From Mytilus trossulus (lineage: Eukaryota; Mollusca; Bivalvia; Mytilida; Mytilidae): 64,000 nucleotides of DNA. The stretch spans positions 1,860,001 through 1,924,000 of the forward strand of contig NW_026963296.1 of the NCBI RefSeq assembly GCF_036588685.1. Direction: 5' to 3'. A program made the translations under genes and the position numbers. The number at the start of each line of letters is the position of its first letter. Positions within the stretch are counted from its first letter, which is position 1. Below, one piece after another: positions 11,331 through 23,490 of the stretch. Below the pieces are notes generated by a model. It was not told where the DNA came from and searched no databases. It worked only from the letters and a program-made list of their open reading frames with translations.

Positions 11331-12909
11331 GTTTTTTTCAAACACAGTTTTTAATAGCGCTACGATAAAAAGCAATATGAACATACGAATAACAAACCAT
11401 TCTTAGATTTAATTAAGAACGCACAATTGTATTCCAAAATAGCTTGTGGCAGTGATTTTATTAAGATGAAATCTTACCCTTGTTGTCATTCATATTATTC
11501 TTGCATAGTGACTTAGTACATTGACAACAGGTGGAGCAATAACCTTTGAATTTGTTTCAAACATAATTTGATAAGGCTTTATTATTTTTAAGAAACAAAC
11601 ATTATACTGACACGGAAATAGAAAATGACAAATCAATGTTAGAGACGGATATTTTTACAGACACACACACTAAAACTGATGTCTAATGAAATGGTAAAGA
11701 TTCAACAGATAACAATGAACAAACCGTTTTGAGTTATAACAAAACCTTTGAATAGACTTATTAAAGGTAAATGAATTCAGTGATGGTAGCATGGCAGATG
11801 AAGCAAGTATCAACATGACATCTACTGGTATACTTCCTTGCAAGAAGGTGCTTCCTGGTGGTTACATGCCTCTTTTCAATAGTACTAGAAGATAGGAATT
11901 TTCTACACAAGCGTGCACGGAAAGTTATAACGTCAGTATCCAAATTCCGACCTTTCGTTGGGGCCCTGCTTTTGATAGAAACAAAATAGGCGTAATGATG
12001 AATGTTAATGAAATTGCGGCTTTATTATTGGAACTAAGGTTGAACCAATAATGAATTACTTGGGTAGAAAACTGGTTCAAATGTTTGAAACTTAACAAGT
12101 ATCTGAAGTCCGTATGAGTGATAAGAGACATTGATTGTCGTGCATTGTCAGTGCGAAAAGGGCAGTAGTATGTCTGGACTGTGTAATTGTAGTAGAATGA
12201 AAGTTATGTGCTACCCACTGCGTCACGTGTCTCTGTCTTGTAGGAACAAGAAGAAAAAAAACTGGTTTCTAAAATGTATGAAAATGTAGTATTTTATGCA
12301 TGCTGTAAATTATACATTTTTGTCTGATTTGATTGTTGTTCTTTATTATCTGATAAAATTTAAACGTGCAAGAATATCTCTATATGCAATGGTATACTCT
12401 ACTCACACATGAAAGCTATATTATAGGCAAACAAGTAATGTGCATAGGAATTTCCTACCAATGCGAATTTGACAATTGAACGGTATTCTTTTTCTAGAAA
12501 AAATTAAGCATACATGCAGCTGTTATTTGGGTTTCCGAAAAGTTCAGGTTTAAATCGACTTTTTTGTTAATTAATATATAAAGCTTAGCATATCCAAACA
12601 TCAAACATTTCGTATTTGGTTGAAACCGTTATATTCCGATTACACTGATTTTAAAATTCTAAAAGGTATTGTTTGTTCTTTAATACGAATACACTGTGAT
12701 TCATAAATTGTTGATAAGGAATTTACTTCACAGTACTTTTCTCCTTTCAATTTCAAATCATCATGATAAATTATTTTGGTTCAACTATGATTGCACTTTT
12801 TTTTCAATTTTTCACTATTGCCAATAACATTTTCCAAACTGTCATTTGATGATGATGTGTTTCTAATTTTCTTTAATATAACATGCATGATTCTTTGAAT
12901 ATGTACTTA
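11331..12909. other. No gene or clear repeat seen
   Basis: AT-rich DNA without a credible exon. The longest open frames (60-68 codons) have no domain, splice or start context. Confidence 0.4.
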
Positions 12910-13367
12910 AAGTCCGAGACCACAATTGTCGTCCCTTGGTTTTCGTTGTCCACGAATATAGTCCCTAGTGTTAACAGTGGGTTCCTTGCCAATAATTTGT
13001 ATACCCCTTCCAAATTTATTTCTCCATGTTTAATGCCTCAAATTGTAAGTTAGAGGGGGGTTAAAAAACACTGTAAAAATATTTGGGTCCAGAGTTTTAC
13101 AGGAAAGTAGTGATTTGGTCCAGCTGAAAAAGGTTAAAAACTAGCACTTCGGAAGCTTTCAAAAGATTTCAAGACACCCTAAACACAAAATCGTCCATAT
13201 TTTGAGTTAGAGCCGATGAAGTTTTCTATAATTTTGATATAACTTGTCCCAAAAGTAGTACAACACACTATAAAAATTTCATTGAGAAAGCGCAGGTGGG
13301 ATTTTTTTTAATTTTCATTTATGTTCTAAAAGAAATGCACTACGAATTAATTGTGGTCTCCGACCTT
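12910..13367. mobile_element. MITE, large variant (458 bp) with 19-bp inverted ends
   Basis: The left end 'aagtccgagaccacaatt' (12910-12927) pairs with 'aattgtggtctccgacctt' (13349-13367). The interior shares 'ccaaatttatttctccatgt' with the short variant at 6763-6964. No coding capacity. Confidence 0.8.
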
Positions 13368-14529
13368 GTTGTCATTGCTTCAACAAAACTATACACAGCT
13401 TGCTATATAGCAAAAAAAAAAACTGTTCACATCCTTTGTGTTCAATGATTAGGGATATAAATCATAAATATTTCTTGTAACTCATATTTTATAGTTTGGG
13501 TTCGTTATATAATCAAGCTTGTTCAATGATAGGAAACAAAATACTGACATGGTTTTTTGCCTTTTTATTAAGATTAGGGTTCATTTTATTCTTGGGATCT
13601 TATTGAGTATTGTTAAGTTTACAAACAAAGATGTTTTAAGTCATTAGTTTAGTTTATAACTTAATTCTTTTGATCATTTGATGAATGAAACAATCACAGT
13701 GTTGATACTATTCTGTATGCTATTCTGAAGTCGCGATTTTCGAAGCGAGGATATCCAACTGGCTTACAGAGCGATTTTGTTTCGGTATTTTTACTCATCA
13801 TTTGTTTACTCCTATATCTATAAATTGCTTTGCACATCTTCAATGTATGTATAGCATCATAAATATGAGTAAATGTAACAAAAATATGCATTAGAATATA
13901 AAATATACGTGTGCATCACACCAACTTCATAGACAAAAGTGAAATCGATGGACAAGTTTGCTCTCGTAGTACAAACCAAATAATCTTTTATTGCAAATAT
14001 TTGCATCAGTTTACAGTTAAATATATACTGTTTCAATATTCTTGCTGTGTTTAAGTAGAATGCCCGTATTTAAAATAAAAGATATGTTTTCCTTGAGGAT
14101 CCCAAAATTAATTACTGTACGATCAGTTTAAAACTGACTGTATTCTAAAAGCGATTTCAGGTTTTTTGTCTGTATTACCAGTTGTTCCGTCAGTCTTATT
14201 TAAAATCAAATGCCTAAAAAGCAATACACGATTCGCTTGTGAACTTTGTATTAGTGTGTCGTTGCAGATATCTGTTTAGCTATTACATTTTTAAAGACTA
14301 TTTACACCGTCTGCCGTTGACAAATTGGTGATAAAATACATCAAGCTTGTCTCTTTTAAAATGACAAAAATAGATAGACAAAGCTTTGGTTAAAAACTTT
14401 AGGTATTGAGGAAAGAATTAACGAAATTATACCCAGCCACTTCTATTATCCATGTTTTGGAAAAAAAAATAAACCACCAAAAATACTAAATTATAGGAGC
14501 AACAATTTAATAAAGAATATGAGGAAGTT

Positions 14530-15005
14530 TTATTAATATATGGTAAGTTTTTGAAACTTGCGTATAGTAAATGGGTACCACCCAATAAGGTAGTGAAAAA
14601 GTCCTTATCATGGAAATAGATAACTGCTGAATTTTCAAAAAATCAAAATAAGAGGTGCACAATTGAATTAAATGATAAGAAATCTGAAAATATTCATTAT
14701 TTATATTATGAAAAGTGTTTGAAGGAAGTTGTGGATATAAAATAGGTACGCCCAATATAAGGCTATGAAAAAGTCCGTATTTTAGACATAGAAACATCAA
14801 AAATATTTTTACCAAAAAATCGAAATAGAAGGTCCATCATATATAAATTGATTAAAAATAAAGCAATTTTAAAAAACTTTAACAATTGGTTTTGGAGGTC
14901 ACGGTTAGAAATACCTGATGGGTGCCCCCATATAATGCAATATTCAAGTCCGTATCTTATATAAAGAAACCCCATAAAAGATTTTTGATAAAATTCGAAA
15001 TACAT
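14530..15005. repeat. Diverged tandem repeat, three units of about 165-185 bp
   Basis: The motif 'gaaaaagtcc' preceded by a gggta(c)c(g)cc-aata stretch occurs near 14595, 14768 and, more diverged ('tattcaagtccgtatctta'), near 14941. A/T-rich spacers between units are also alike. The long open frames on the - strand here look like a by-product of the repeat, not a gene. Confidence 0.5.
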
Positions 15006-15019
15006 TCCTTTTTTATATT

Positions 15020-15210
15020 TAAATAAGGCCGTTAATTTTCTCGTTTGAATTGTTTTACATTGTCATTTCGGGGACTTTTGTAGCTGATTTTGAGGCATTG
15101 GCTTTGCTCATTGCTCATTATAACCTATATTTGTTAATGTCTGTGTCATTTTGGTCTCTCGTGGACGGTTGTCTCATTGGCAATCATATCACATCTTCTT
15201 TTTTATATTA
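15020..15210 (+). repeat. V1 repeat arm
   Basis: 'aataaggccgttaattttct', 'tgtcatttcggggacttttg' and the end 'ttgtctcattggcaatcata' match the V1 right arm at 33765-33950. Confidence 0.7.
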
Positions 15211-17487
15211 TCATTTATGATACGGAATCCGAGAAAAAATAATTAATAGTTATACCAGTAATGGATTCAAGAAAAATGGGATCCGGCGGTTTGAAACCCT
15301 TTTTTATTATCTATCAATGCATTTGTATGGGAACATATTTTTGGAATCCTCTTTTCTCCTGGATTGGACCCCTTCTCCAATATTGAACCGGTCCAGCGGA
15401 CAAACGGAAAGACGGACTTCATTATCACTATAAACCACCGCTTTACAAAGTGGTGTACAATTAAGTGTGAAAGAGACAGATCTGCATCCAAAACAAAGTG
15501 AAGGAACTGTGATCAATTATAGGCTACAGTACGGCCTCTAATGTTTGTAAATACATGCATTTTTATATAACAATTAAATCTGTGTGTTTGTACAATTTAA
15601 GTATAACGGAGGACATTTCTGAAACTTATATAAACAACAAACCTTCCTCTTATTTTAGCATCATTCAAACATCCTTATTCTTAATGTAGTAAGTCGAGTA
15701 CACCCTATCAAGCTAAAACATGTTTGATAAGTTTTCAGAATGTGAATTAATTGAAATACATATGTGTTATTTAGAAAAATGCAATCTTCTAATGTATCGT
15801 AAATAACTTTGAAATCACCACTCGAATACAGTGAAATAAAGACTGATCATACAGTTTCAAAATATACAAGCGAAACTGATCGTATAGTGAGAAATTCAAA
15901 CAAGTGTAATTTTCTTATATCTGGCTTCAAAGATCTAGCTGAAACTTTTACCACCCCTTAAAATATACTTTATTTAGTCAATTAAGTCTGGTTTTTACAT
16001 GAAATTTGTACAGAAAGGATGCAAAAAGATTGTTTTTAGGTTCACCGACTGATTTTCCTTGGTGATGCACTTGAATATCTCTTGATTAAGGCAAAAATAA
16101 GAAATGAATGTGCTTAGTTTAATTATAAACCATTTATGATTTCGATATCGGCTGAATTAATCATTAAACAATGTACAGATGAACATCTTACCGTTTAATA
16201 CAGTATATCCAACAATTTTAAATGTGATCCAGAAAGTTCTCGCTTTGAAAATCGCGACTTCCAGTTAGCGTACAGAAAAGTATCTACACTGTGACAATCA
16301 GTATAACAATCTACGGTCTCATCTTTTTATTACCGAACATGACTTATTTCCGATTGTGACTGTTTTGCTGAGTGTGAATTCGCATTACTATTAGTCGTGG
16401 CATGGTACTTTTCCATCCCAAATTCATATATTTAGTTTTGATGTTATTTGTTATTGTCATCGGATTTTGTCAAATGTCTTAACGTTTGTAGTTATACGTC
16501 TTACTATTTTTCGGTTATATTCGTGTGTTATTGTAAAGATTAATTGACCATCCAGTTCATTGATAAAATTTTAGTTTGGATCAACGAAATTTACACTATA
16601 TATTTGGTTTACAGTTTGATTCAGAGGAACGTTAACATAGCAAAATAATACAATTAACTATCTAATTACTTCTACAATTTGATATCAACTAGTTTTGTTA
16701 TTTTCACTGTAAATAATGAACATTAGATAAGTCATACAAATCTAATTTTGAAATTCATCGCAATTCTTTCTTAATTTTGGGAACTCGTTTTTTTTTATTC
16801 AAATATGACGTCACTTTGAGTTTAACATTGATAATGGCTAACAAGACAGTGATTTTTTGTATTTTATCCGTTTTTGTTCTATAGCTAGTCACCACACCAG
16901 TGTAATCATGTATATCAGTTATATAGTCATTAATGTAATTTACTGTTTGCAAAAGTATGTATTATTCAATTTTTTTAAAAATATTAAAGAATGTTTTTGT
17001 CCGAGGTGGATAACCCTGACCGTATTGGTCACGACTTTTTTGAAACTGTTGATCTTCGATGCTTTTCAGCTTTGTACTTGTTTTGGCTTTCAAACTTTTT
17101 TCATCTGAAGGTTTCTGATAAGTCTTGTGTGAACGTGGCGCACGTCTGGCGTATCTAAATTTTAACAAAGTATCTTTTGTTGGCTATTAATCGTTTATTT
17201 CTCTGTCCTTTATTTTCTTCTAATTATTTGTATTGTTGTCTTGTCATGTATGTTGTCATATTATTGTTATAATTAATATTGCCATTCCGAACAGCGGTAC
17301 ACTACTGTTGCCTTTATTTATAAAATGTATTGTATTAACAAGACAAAGGGCTCGTTATTCCTCTACTTTGATATACTTATAGTAATACCAAGTATACTTT
17401 AAATCATTATATTGGTCGATCTTTATTGGCCAATCGTTATAAACTTTTGAAAAATTTAAGTTAATAAGAGGGTTAAGCAATCTAGAA
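15211..17487. other. Mostly unassigned non-coding DNA
   Basis: Apart from the right arm of the inverted-repeat pair (16238-16294), a family G scrap (17110-17165) and a family P tail (17285-17325, 'gaacagcggtacactactgt'), I see no gene or repeat. Confidence 0.4.
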
Positions 17488-18154
17488 ATGATTGACTTTT
17501 ACTTAGACATTGGGTCTGCCTTTTTATTAACCCTCTTTGAAAATGTGTAATGTTGTGGGAATGATAAAATTTCCAAAAGTCCGAGCCCAAAGGATACAAG
17601 AAGAAAAAGACTGGTTTTATTGATTCGTGTAACATTTGGATTAATATTTAATATTGCTGCCTTTATTACAGTTTGTGTAGTGAACAAGGAAATATTCATT
17701 AAAGGGAACGCTGCTCTGGGATTATTTATTACTATTGTTGTGTTTACTATGATAGCATATCTTGTTATAACTGTATCAGTTTGGATTGCCCATGTTGATC
17801 GCGACGATTCGTTGTTAGACCACGTGATATTTTACCGACTTTATGAAATAGAATTTGATATCTAAGTATTTATCTACAGTCTTTATTTATCATACTGGAA
17901 GATTACAGAGTTCATAACCGCTACAACTGTACTTGGCTGCGTAGATATACTTATTAATATAATTATACTGGGAAGGAATATGTATGACTCTAAAGAAAAA
18001 AACTGATGCCCTCTTGTATATCTGTTTTGGTATCTTTCTTGCACCTTTAGTACCATTTGTTTTTCTTATTATTATGCTTAAAATGGAAGCTGCCCGTTTG
18101 CGAGTTTCAGCTGAACAGAACTCATGTACTAAAATGGACATAGAAGTGATGTAG
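17488..18154 (+). pseudogene. Decayed four-helix membrane protein ORF, unrecognised family
   Basis: One reading frame from ATG 17488 runs with two in-frame TAA codons (17548-17550 and 17863-17865). It then needs one frameshift in the A7 run at 17996-18002 to continue to TAG 18152-18154. Read through, it would be about 222 codons with four hydrophobic segments: roughly 17608-17680 (VTFGLIFNIAAFITVCVV), 17707-17790 (GLFITIVVFTMIAYLVITV), 17900-17975 (FITATTVLGCVDILINIIIL) and 18011-18080 (LLYICFGIFLAPLVPFVFLI). The basic DTRRKR stretch precedes helix 1 and a polar tail follows helix 4. Removing one A restores the frame exactly, so an assembly error is possible for that lesion. I do not recognise the family. 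Confidence 0.5.
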
Positions 18155-18489
18155 AAAGTCATAATTCACAATGGCAGGGAAGGTAACCGAACGATAATGA
18201 AACAATAACCTTTATCTGTCAATACAATAGAAACTGCAAATAAATAATCAGTTTATAAGGACTACTTTGAAGCAGAAACTTTTTATTAGAGTAATAGTGT
18301 AGTGTATAGTCATTTAAGATATTTATCATGATATGAATCCGATTTCGGCGACATTTTGTATATTATTATATAAATTATTTTATTTTGGTGTTATTCTATA
18401 ATCTAGTTTAATAAAACTTCTTCACCCGCGGACTTCACATATACAATGTAAAGTCATGATTTTGGGTTGTATTTGCTGAAATGGCGTAT
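18155..18489. other. No gene seen
   Basis: AT-rich spacer between the decayed membrane-protein ORF and the foldback element. Confidence 0.4.
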
Positions 18490-19967
18490 ATATGTTGTGT
18501 ACAAGTTATCCTTTTGTACAAAAATATTGTACCAATTATAATTTGTATTTTGACTTTGTACGAGTTGTAATTTGTACAAAAAGAGCTTGTACAAATTACA
18601 ATTTGTACAAAATAGGACAAAAATTCACTTATAACTTGTACACTAATTTTTGACATGAATTTTGGCGAAAAAAGCATTGATACACATTATTGAATTGCTA
18701 CTAAATGACCAGATAGTACACCTAAGTTACAAAATTCAAAAGTAGTTCTAAATCATTCGTTTGAGCAGGTGATCTAGTGATTTATGGAATCAGGTATTGC
18801 AAACCTTCTTTGGACTCTTAAATCGATAACGACCTGTTTTAACGGCATTTTAACTGTTTCATATAGCGAGTGTTGAAGCTCAGGAACCTAAACATGTGTA
18901 TTTAACTGATTCAGTCAGACTTTTAGACAAAATAAATATCCCAGAAGATTAAATACTCCATTTGGTTAGGAACCTGACTATGCTAAAGTCAGAAATATGG
19001 CAGTTGGGTTTTTTTGCCATTTTTTTATCAATGTTTTTTTTCCCATAAGGATCTTTGTTTTATAACTGTGCATAACACTAAACGGAAATCAGTTGAGACA
19101 ATCTAAACTTTAAAAACAAAATAGAATTTATGCAGACCAGGTAGAAGGACTTTTATTTTATAAGAAAACTAGTTGGTGTAGTATTACAAAATCATCAGAC
19201 CCAATGGCATTGAACCATTAATCATTTCACAAACAAAATTGAAGCGGATTAAGTGATGTAAATCCAATCTTTTAATGTTCCAATTACAAATATATATTAT
19301 CACTTGCTTAAAGGAAGATTTGATTGTTTTCATGGACTTTTAGAAATAACGAATAAGTGGCAACAAATCTTTTGAGATCCTTTTCACGATCATCAAATCG
19401 CTGTACACGATCTTTCACGATACAAAAATTATGAAAATATGAACTTTTACAAATATAATCGTTTGCAAAGTTTCTGAATAAAAAAAAATACCTCAAAATA
19501 ACGATAAGAACTTATCAAGCAGTACTATTGAATGATTTTTTTTTTAAGAAAAAGATATTTATGTATTAAAAATTTGAAAAAAAATCCTATTTGTTTACTT
19601 TTTTTTTCTCTCAAAAATGTTGAAAATCAACCTGCCTTTTGTAGTTGTGTATAAACGGTGTATTATGTTAATAAGGATTAGTGTGTGGTCAGCTAATAAC
19701 AATTCTATCGTGTGAATCATTGCATTTTTCACCAAAATTCGTATTTAAAACTGTTGTACAAGTTATAAGTAAATTTTGGTCAAATTTTGTATAAATTTAA
19801 TTTGTACAGGCACGATTTGTACAAATTATAATTTGTACAAAGTCAAAATACAAATTATAATTTGTACAATATTTTTGTACAAATATATTTTTGTACAAAT
19901 TATATTTGTACAATATTTTTGTACAAAATTATAATTTGTACAAAATGATAACTTGTACACAACATAT
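18490..19967. mobile_element. Foldback element with palindromic GTACAAAT...ATTTGTAC arms
   Basis: Perfect 21-nt inverted ends: left at 18490-18510 ('atatgttgtgtacaagttat' plus c) and its exact reverse complement at 19947-19967. Inside, the left arm (to about 18650) and right arm (from about 19748) contain repeats of the palindrome 'tacaaattataatttgtaca' and remain alignable in inverted orientation; both contain 'actttgtac' next to 'attttg'. The right arm is longer through extra palindrome units. The central 1.1 kb holds no transposase I recognise. Confidence 0.8.
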
Positions 19968-20004
19968 GTATTAAATGTAATCAAGCGCAAAGGGCACTTG
20001 AATA

Positions 20005-20150
20005 AACCCATCATAGATACCATGATTGAAATTTATTGAAATATATGCCAGACGCGCATTTCATCTACAAAGCCTCATCAAAGACGCTCGAATAAAAAAA
20101 TGTAAAAAAAGGCCAAATAAAGTACTAAGTTAGTTGACAAAGTATCAAAG
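20005..20150 (+). repeat. Interspersed repeat, family G copy
   Basis: 'tgccagacgcgcatttcatc' and 'aaagacgctcgaataaa' match the 7941-8345 family, truncated after the first end. Confidence 0.65.
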
Positions 20151-20279
20151 GTATTTTTTTATTTTTGTTGTATGTTATTGGTTGATTTATTATTTGCAAC
20201 TTTCGTTTTCAAATGTTAACACGACGTTATTGGGACTATATACGTTTTGCATGACCCATTGTCTTATTAAATAAACCTA

Positions 20280-20420
20280 CAATATGTAAAATCACAAAAA
20301 TACTGACCTCGGAGGAAAATTCTAAAAGGATATTAAAGTCCGTAATAAAATGACAAAACTAACATCTCAAACACATCATCAAATTAAACGAATAGATAAC
20401 AGCTGTCTTATGCCTCACTA
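20280..20420 (-). repeat. Interspersed repeat, family F copy
   Basis: Reverse orientation of the 3600-3950 family, with 'aaaaatactgacctcggagg' at the end and 'aacagctgtcttatgcc' inside. Confidence 0.55.
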
Positions 20421-20774
20421 TGAAATTAAGAAAATGAAATTGACATTTTCATCATTTTGCCGCCATTTTGGGACCGGAAGTCACTCTTTTTCTTCATGTA
20501 GGTTTTTTCGCACTTTAGGAACTGTACTTTAAGTTTTATCAAAACTGACATTGGATTATACCTGTTACACAGGTTTCAAATGATTTACGAAATGTAACCA
20601 ATTGGATTTGACGCCATTTGCAAAATGAGCGATGGCCATCTTGAAAAGATGAGAATTTTTTATTGCCAGCAGCTGATTTTTTTAATCATCATTTTGTCCA
20701 TCCATGTACCAAATTTCATGCTTGTATCACGAATTGCACAATTGTGTCCATAATATCCCCTACTAGATTCAGCC

Positions 20775-21130
20775 ATTTTCATATGTTTCACAGAAGATAT
20801 CGGATATGTTCCTTATGTTGTAACTACAATACCCTTCATTTATCCACGAATTTGACCTACAGAATTAGACTATTTACAAGATTTGTAATAACATAAGCAT
20901 CACGACAGGTGCCACATGCGAAGCAGGATCTGCCTACCCTTCCGGAGCACCTGAGATCACCCCAGTGGGATTCGTGTTAATCAGTCTTCAGTGTTCTATG
21001 TTGTGTCTGCTCTACTATCATTTGTCTGTTTGTCTTTTTTATTTTTAGCCATGGCGTTGTCAGTTTATTTTCAATCTATGATTTTGACTCTCCATCTAGT
21101 ATTTTCGTCCCTCTTTTATGTAGAAAATCG
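20775..21130 (+). repeat. Family R retroelement 3' region
   Basis: 'gatatcggatatgttcctta', 'tacccttccggagcacctga', 'tagccatggcgttgtcag' and 'ttcgtccctctttta' form the 3' trailer that follows the reverse transcriptase relic at 22385. Better or worse copies lie at 22740-23035, 27050-27240, 29965-30445 (-) and 43740-44092 (-). It carries only the end of the open frame, so it is a 5'-truncated insertion. Confidence 0.65.
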
Positions 21131-21539
21131 TGGATTGAAGCTGGTTTTACAGCTGGCTAAACCTCTCACTTGAATGACATTTAAATCAAAATCATTGTAT
21201 TGACCACGAAACAAACAGACATAATATGTAAACATAGGGGTACAGCAGTCAACATCAAATTTACAACCTCATTCATTGCTTACATTGACAAAGATTTTCG
21301 CCAAAAATGTGTGCATGCATTACCCAATATTTTAAAAATTTGAAAAGGATTCGGTACTGGGTGTCTCAGTAGCTATTTCTACCGCAAAAATATCTAAATG
21401 TACCCCTGATCTGAACTATATACTTGGTTCATATATATCAGTTTAATCTACTAATGAAATTAGGACGGATATTTGAAGTGCTGAAAAATTGTATCAATTT
21501 GGAATATAAAATCAGTACTGCATCTATAATACTGAAATA

Positions 21540-22135
21540 ACGTGGTCCAATTTGTCAGCCGTCATGGGGTAATAACGACAAATTAAAGAATTCAACATAA
21601 TACTAGCTATATAGGACAATGATGTTGTTTAAAGATAACGCCACTCCAGACCCTTTCTTTCCACATAATTAATATTGCCAATAATTAACAAGTTCCAGGT
21701 CGAATCCGATACCGATGCCAAACGTATATTCACCTGTTACCTATTACCTTATCTGTACGTTCTGCATCTTACAGGCGCACTTCCAAACGGTATATTTAGG
21801 ATTTTTCTATATACACTGATCATAATCACAGGCTCAACACCACTCAATTCAATCATTGTCACAGTATTCCCTTTTGTAGTATTTTAATCAGTATGACTGT
21901 CTAAGATGACAATACGAATACTAAAAATCTGGACTTTAAATAAGGCGTATATATACAGTTTTCAATTTGTCAGCCGGAATGACTTAAAACAGAGAATCAA
22001 ATAATTCAACTTTATTTATAACTCATAAAGGGAAATGCTGTTTATTAAAAAATACTTCATAAAAGGCCCTTTTGTTTTCAAAATAATGTATATTACCAAT
22101 AATTGATAAGTTCCAGGTCGACGGGTAAGATTTTG
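21540..22135. repeat. Diverged direct repeat, two units about 410 bp apart
   Basis: 'caatttgtcagccgtcatgg' (about 21550) and 'caatttgtcagccggaatga' (about 21965) start two units. Both carry 'attcaac' and later 'aagttccaggtcga' (about 21690 and 22110). There is no credible gene; the 70-codon open frame at 21675-21887 is in the first unit. The flanks 21291-21539 and 22136-22384 are unassigned. Confidence 0.55.
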
Positions 22136-22384
22136 AACGCAGAGAAAACTGTACATCTTATAATCGGCATGACTTTATCAGATGACAATACCAATACTGA
22201 AAAATACTAAAATAAGGCTTACACATAGTTATATATTTTAAATCAGTCAAGAATCCGCGATATCACGGATGTGTTCTAGTAGAAATGAAAGCTTCGCAAA
22301 CTAGAAAATGAACAGATAGTTGCAAGTAAGGATATGAGGCGGACTTAATTAAGTATATCTAGTATATTATGTTTAATTTTGGTA

Positions 22385-23035
22385 GGATCGATACGTTCAA
22401 TATAGTTTTGAACTAGAGATAAAGGATACAACATATACAGTAACGTCTGTCTCACATCTTGACTTACATCTAGAAATTGACAGTGTGGATTGGTTAAAAA
22501 CAAAAATTTACGACCAAAGAGATGATTTCAGCTTCCAAATTGTGAACTTTTCTATGTAGCAACATTCCAGCAGGGCCTGCATACGGAATATATATCTTCT
22601 AATTGCAACTGTATTCCCGGACTTGTATTTCTTACCATGATTTCCTTCATAGAGGATTGCTGCCCATAAGGAACCTTTTAAACCATGAGTTCCACATAGT
22701 GAAGTTGAAATCATTCCTTTGTACCTTTTTCAGACGCCATCACTAGTTGGTTGATCGCTATGGAATAGCCGTTTCACAGATGTTATCGGATTTGTTTCAT
22801 TATGTTGTAACCACAATCCCCTTCCCTTTTCATGAATTGAACCTACTAATATTAGACGAGATTCTGAGATCGCCCCCTGTTTTTAAATGGATTCGTGTTG
22901 CTTAGTCTTTAGTATTCTATGTTGTGTCTTGTCTACTTTTGTTTGTCTGTTTCCCTGTTAGCCATAGCTTTGTCAGATTATGTTCGATCTATGAGTTTGA
23001 CTTAGCCTCTGATATCTTTCGTGCCTATTTTCCAA
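22385..23035 (+). pseudogene. Retroelement relic: reverse transcriptase C-terminal part plus 3' trailer (family R)
   Basis: From about 22385 the broken frames read like the RT at 51616-51830 and beyond: a P-I-E-L-like 'gttttgaactagagataaag', DLHLEID ('cttacatctagaaattgac'), an RDDFSF-like 'agagatgatttcagctt' and 'agcaacattccagcagggcc'. The 3' trailer starts at about 22740. Multiple stops and a small internal deletion leave no product. The order RT end then trailer is what links all family R copies in the window. Confidence 0.6.
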
Positions 23036-23139
23036 ACTGCAATTATTAAGTAAGAGAAAATCATTTAAATGACGGAACGTAAAATCAGTAGATACTGCTT
23101 GCATTTCATTCTTCCTGAAAATCTGTATGACATGTATAG

Positions 23140-23490
23140 ATATACGAAAATGTGGTATAACTGCCAATGAGACAACTCTCCATCCAAGTTACAATTTGTA
23201 GCAGAAAAATCATTACAGACAATTGTCTTCAACACGGAGCACTGGCTAACACCAAACAGCAAGCTGTAAAGGGCAAGAAAAGAATAAAACCATTCAAACG
23301 GGAAAATCAACGGTCTAATCTATATATATATATATAAAAAACGAGAAACAAGAAACTCTTTATAACCACATTAACAACTACTGAATATCAGCTTCCTGAA
23401 CTAGAACAAGTGCAAACAAATACTGCAGGATTAAACATTTTAATAGGTAAAAACCCTCGCCCTTACTCGAAACAAACGTGTATAGAAAGA
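23140..23490 (-). repeat. V2 repeat copy, reverse orientation
   Basis: 'gaaaatgtggtataactgcc', 'gagacaactctccatccaag', 'ttcaacacggagcactggct' and 'aacgggaaaatcaacggtct' define subfamily V2, related to V1. A short (TA)n lies at about 23320-23335. Confidence 0.65.

Larger units (their letters stand above)
13691..16294. repeat. Inverted-repeat pair bounding 2.6 kb
   Basis: The left arm 13691-13750 ('gaagtcgcgattttcgaagc') is the diverged reverse complement of the right arm 16238-16294 ('gctttgaaaatcgcgacttc'), about 60 bp each. Between them are a diverged tandem array (14530-15005), a V1 arm (15020-15210) and otherwise unassigned DNA. This may be the two ends of one old transposon invaded by others, or two separate copies of a short repeat. 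Confidence 0.55.

Noticed and set aside
14507-15005. Two overlapping minus-strand frames of 102 and 80 codons
   Set aside because: They follow the period of the diverged tandem repeat and share no domain; composition is that of AT-rich repeat DNA.
17488-18154. Reassigned TAA codons (ciliate code) in the membrane-protein ORF, that is, contamination
   Set aside because: A frameshift is also present, neighbours are typical mussel-like repeats, and the intact genes use TAA and TGA as normal stops.
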